A stretch of DNA of 64,000 bases from Anaerolineaceae bacterium (lineage in GTDB: Bacteria > Chloroflexota > Anaerolineae > Anaerolineales > Anaerolineaceae): positions 1-64,000 of the forward strand of contig DUMZ01000008.1 in the NCBI GenBank assembly GCA_012839565.1. Reading direction: 5' to 3'. The notes under the pieces are model-generated. The model did not search any database. It worked only from the letters and a program-made list of their open reading frames with translations, and was not told the DNA's origin. Shown piece by piece: positions 61,995-64,000 of the stretch (positions are counted from its first letter, which is position 1; every line of letters begins with the position of its first letter). A program made the translations under genes and the position numbers.

Positions 61995-64000
61995 ATGACC
62001 GAATTGATGCCCCCAAAAAATTATGCGCGCATCCCAGTTGAGCAGGAACTGCCTCAACTCATCGAAGTTCAGCTTGAATCTTTTGAGCGCCTTAAGACTG
62101 AAGGTTTGGCTAATTTATTAAACGAAGTATCCCCCATCGTTTCTTATGGTGGTGATTTACGCTTGCATTTTCCCAGCAACACCCCGCTGGCGAAAGAGTT
62201 TGACCTGAAATTTTGGTTTGAAGAACCCAAGAACACCATTGAAGAATGTCTTGAACGCGACCTTACCTACGCGTGCCCGCTTTATGTTTCGGTGCTTTTG
62301 GAAGGTGCTGATCAAACCGAAGCGGTCAGACAGGATCTCTTCCTGGGCGATTTCCCTGAAATGACCCAAAAGGGCACTTTTGTGATTAATGGCACAGAGC
62401 GTGTGGTTGTATCGCAGCTAATCCGTTCGCCCGGTGTGTATTTTGAAGCGGATCAGGACCGCGCGACCGGTCGCATGATGTCGACCGCGAAGCTTATCCC
62501 AGACCGTGGCGCCTGGATGGAATTTGAGACGCGTAAAAACGATTTTATTATTCTTAAATTCAACCGCAAACGCACTGTGCCCATCACTGTCTTTTTGCGC
62601 GCTTTGGCGGCACTGGACGATGGCATCGCCGATTCGCCATTAAAAACTGGCAGCGATGAAGAAATCATGGCGCTTTTCGCGGATGTGGACAATAACCCGG
62701 AACATCCCTATATTGAAAACTCCTTCGCGCAGGAGCCTGAATATGTAACCGGCAAGGACATCGCTAAGGAAGCTTTGCTTGAGTTTTACCGCCGTTTACG
62801 CCCGGGCGAACCGCCCATCGTTGAAAACGCGGAAAACTATCTGCGCGAACAGCTTTTTGACCCGCGTCACTATGACCTTGAACTGGTCGGTCGCTACAAG
62901 CTGAATCAAAAACTGGACCTGTACGATATTATCCCTGGCACGCACCGCATGATTACCAAACACGACATCGTGCGCATCATTCGCCACATGATTCAGGTCA
63001 ACAACGGTGCCATTCCCAAGGATGACATTGACCATCTTGGCAACCGCCGTGTGAAAACTGTTGGCGAGCTGATTCAAAACAAACTGCGTGTGGGTCTGCG
63101 CCGTATGGAACGCGTTATTAAGGAACGCATGTCCATTCGCGATGCGGGTACATCGGTGTTGCCTGCCAGCCTGGTGAACATTCGCCCCCTGGTAGCCTCA
63201 TTGCGCGAGTTCTTTGGTTCAAGCCAGCTATCGCAATTTATGGAAGAAACCAACCCGCTTTCAGAGCTGCGCCACAAGCGCACCATCTCTGCCTTGGGTC
63301 CCGGTGGTTTGCGCCGCGAACGCGCCGGCTTTGATGTGCGTGACGTGCACTTCTCGCACTACGGACGTATCTGCCCCATTGAAACGCCAGAAGGCCCGAA
63401 CATCGGTCTGATTGGTCGTTTGGCAGCCTTTGCCCGCGTGAACGAGTTTGGCTTTATCGAAACGCCTTACCGAAAAGTTGCCCAAAACATGCGCGGTGAT
63501 GATCCGAACCTGGAAGGTCATTTGCTGAGACAAAACATTGTTGACCCCGAAACCGGTGAGATTGTTTACGAAACCGAAACACGGGTTGATAAGAAAATGG
63601 CAAAGAAAATCAAGGAACTCGGCATCGAAGTCGTTGACGTGCGTCCTTATATTACTGACCAGGTCGTATTCCTTTCGGCTGACGCGGAAGATAAGTATGT
63701 TATCGCCCAGGCGAACGCACCTTTGAACGAATATGGCGAATTTTTGCACCGTAACTCTTGCCGCTATGCCAACCAGTTCTCGATTTATAACTATGAAGAT
63801 ATCGACTTTATTGACGTTGCCCCTAATCAGGTTGTAGGTATTTCGGCCGCGCTGATTCCTTTCCTGGAACACGACGACGCCAACCGCGCGCTGATGGGCG
63901 CCAACATGCAGACCCAGGCCGTGCCCCTTTTGCGCCCGCAGGTGCCGATCGTTTCCACTGGTATGGAAGGTGTCGCGGTGGCTGACTCGGGCCAGATCGC
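61995..64000 (+). CDS. rpoB: RNA polymerase beta subunit (partial, 5' part)
   Basis: The frame runs off the right edge; 668 codons are visible. The beginning (ARIPVEQELPQLIEVQLESF) and the motifs DLFLGDFPEMTQKGTFVING, RVVVSQLIRSPGVYFE, ETNPLSELRHKRTISALGPG and HYGRICPIETPEGPNIGLIG are RpoB landmarks, including rifampicin-pocket residues. GGAGATG lies upstream of the ATG. A near-consensus promoter precedes it, and no ribosomal protein genes (rplJ, rplL) lie upstream, unlike the order in many bacteria. Confidence 0.97.
   Translation, partial: MTELMPPKNYARIPVEQELPQLIEVQLESFERLKTEGLANLLNEVSPIVSYGGDLRLHFPSNTPLAKEFDLKFWFEEPKNTIEECLERDLTYACPLYVSVLLEGADQTEAVRQDLFLGDFPEMTQKGTFVINGTERVVVSQLIRSPGVYFEADQDRATGRMMSTAKLIPDRGAWMEFETRKNDFIILKFNRKRTVPITVFLRALAALDDGIADSPLKTGSDEEIMALFADVDNNPEHPYIENSFAQEPEYVTGKDIAKEALLEFYRRLRPGEPPIVENAENYLREQLFDPRHYDLELVGRYKLNQKLDLYDIIPGTHRMITKHDIVRIIRHMIQVNNGAIPKDDIDHLGNRRVKTVGELIQNKLRVGLRRMERVIKERMSIRDAGTSVLPASLVNIRPLVASLREFFGSSQLSQFMEETNPLSELRHKRTISALGPGGLRRERAGFDVRDVHFSHYGRICPIETPEGPNIGLIGRLAAFARVNEFGFIETPYRKVAQNMRGDDPNLEGHLLRQNIVDPETGEIVYETETRVDKKMAKKIKELGIEVVDVRPYITDQVVFLSADAEDKYVIAQANAPLNEYGEFLHRNSCRYANQFSIYNYEDIDFIDVAPNQVVGISAALIPFLEHDDANRALMGANMQTQAVPLLRPQVPIVSTGMEGVAVADSGQI

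Noticed and set aside
1-64000. tRNA, rRNA, insertion sequences, prophage or CRISPR-Cas genes
   Set aside because: No T-loop motifs, rRNA-like stretches, transposases, integrases or cas genes were recognised on either strand.

Overview
The window looks like a chromosomal segment of a Gram-positive-like or monoderm anaerobe, most probably an uncultured member of the phylum Chloroflexota (class Anaerolineae). That placement is inferred from the gene set: a Ycf45-like R3H ATPase next to tmk, clpC-radA, many lipoproteins with Ser/Thr/Pro linkers and beta-propellers, secreted proteins ending in a short FLPLV-like tail, and no outer-membrane assembly genes in view. No tRNA, rRNA, CRISPR array, insertion sequence or prophage was seen.

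Layout. 1-2845: the end of a surface protein, then an ABC-2 exporter with an Ig-like membrane partner. 2994-6023: a methyltransferase, then an ECF sigma factor with its membrane anti-sigma protein. 6110-12396: a CcrM-like DNA methyltransferase, a thioesterase/M42 peptidase pair, small membrane proteins, an XRE regulator with a long repeat domain, and an Mre11/SbcD-like nuclease. 12527-15135: two envelope proteins on the minus strand, the second with an in-frame UGA. 15298-20762: a calcium-type P-ATPase, a UMF1-type MFS transporter and galE. 20931-27286: a minus-strand run of rhomboid protease, acyltransferase, PrsW protease, a DsbA-cyclophilin fusion lipoprotein, tmk and an R3H ATPase. 27411-31758: a second sigma/anti-sigma operon with two exported proteins. 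31912-46825: acetyltransferase, pdxS, pepF, a propeller lipoprotein, msrA, clpC-radA, holA and a zinc-ribbon WD40 membrane protein. 46850-51959: a TPP-riboswitch operon for thiamine uptake and pyrophosphorylation. 51991-58769: membrane proteins of unknown function, an aldo/keto reductase, an AI-2E family protein, an acetyltransferase, infA and rpsU. 59043-61730: small hypothetical genes, including tandem paralogous lipoproteins in AT-rich DNA. 61995-64000: the start of rpoB.

Main discovery. The gene at 13732-15135 (minus) reads as one 467-codon protein only if an in-frame UGA (codon 47) is decoded. The UGA lies in a thioredoxin-type redox motif (U-P-Y-C). It follows a good ribosome binding site, a signal peptide and a thioredoxin-like first strand. 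Immediately downstream is a bacterial SECIS-like hairpin, CUGCC-GGUCA-GGCAG, whose GGU starts 18 nt after the UGA, the spacing I recall for E. coli fdhF. It is therefore a strong candidate for an exported selenoprotein, fused to an Omp28-like beta region, two BACON-like repeats and an FLPLV tail.

How the genes work together. Several genes serve extracytoplasmic protein folding and quality control: the candidate selenoprotein, the DsbA-cyclophilin lipoprotein, the rhomboid and PrsW proteases, and the two ECF systems. The thiamine operon combines import (substrate-binding protein, permease, ATPase) with conversion to TPP by thiamine diphosphokinase under direct TPP feedback. At several genes a -10-like hexamer lies 6-9 nt before the start codon with no clear Shine-Dalgarno sequence, which suggests leaderless transcripts are common in this organism.
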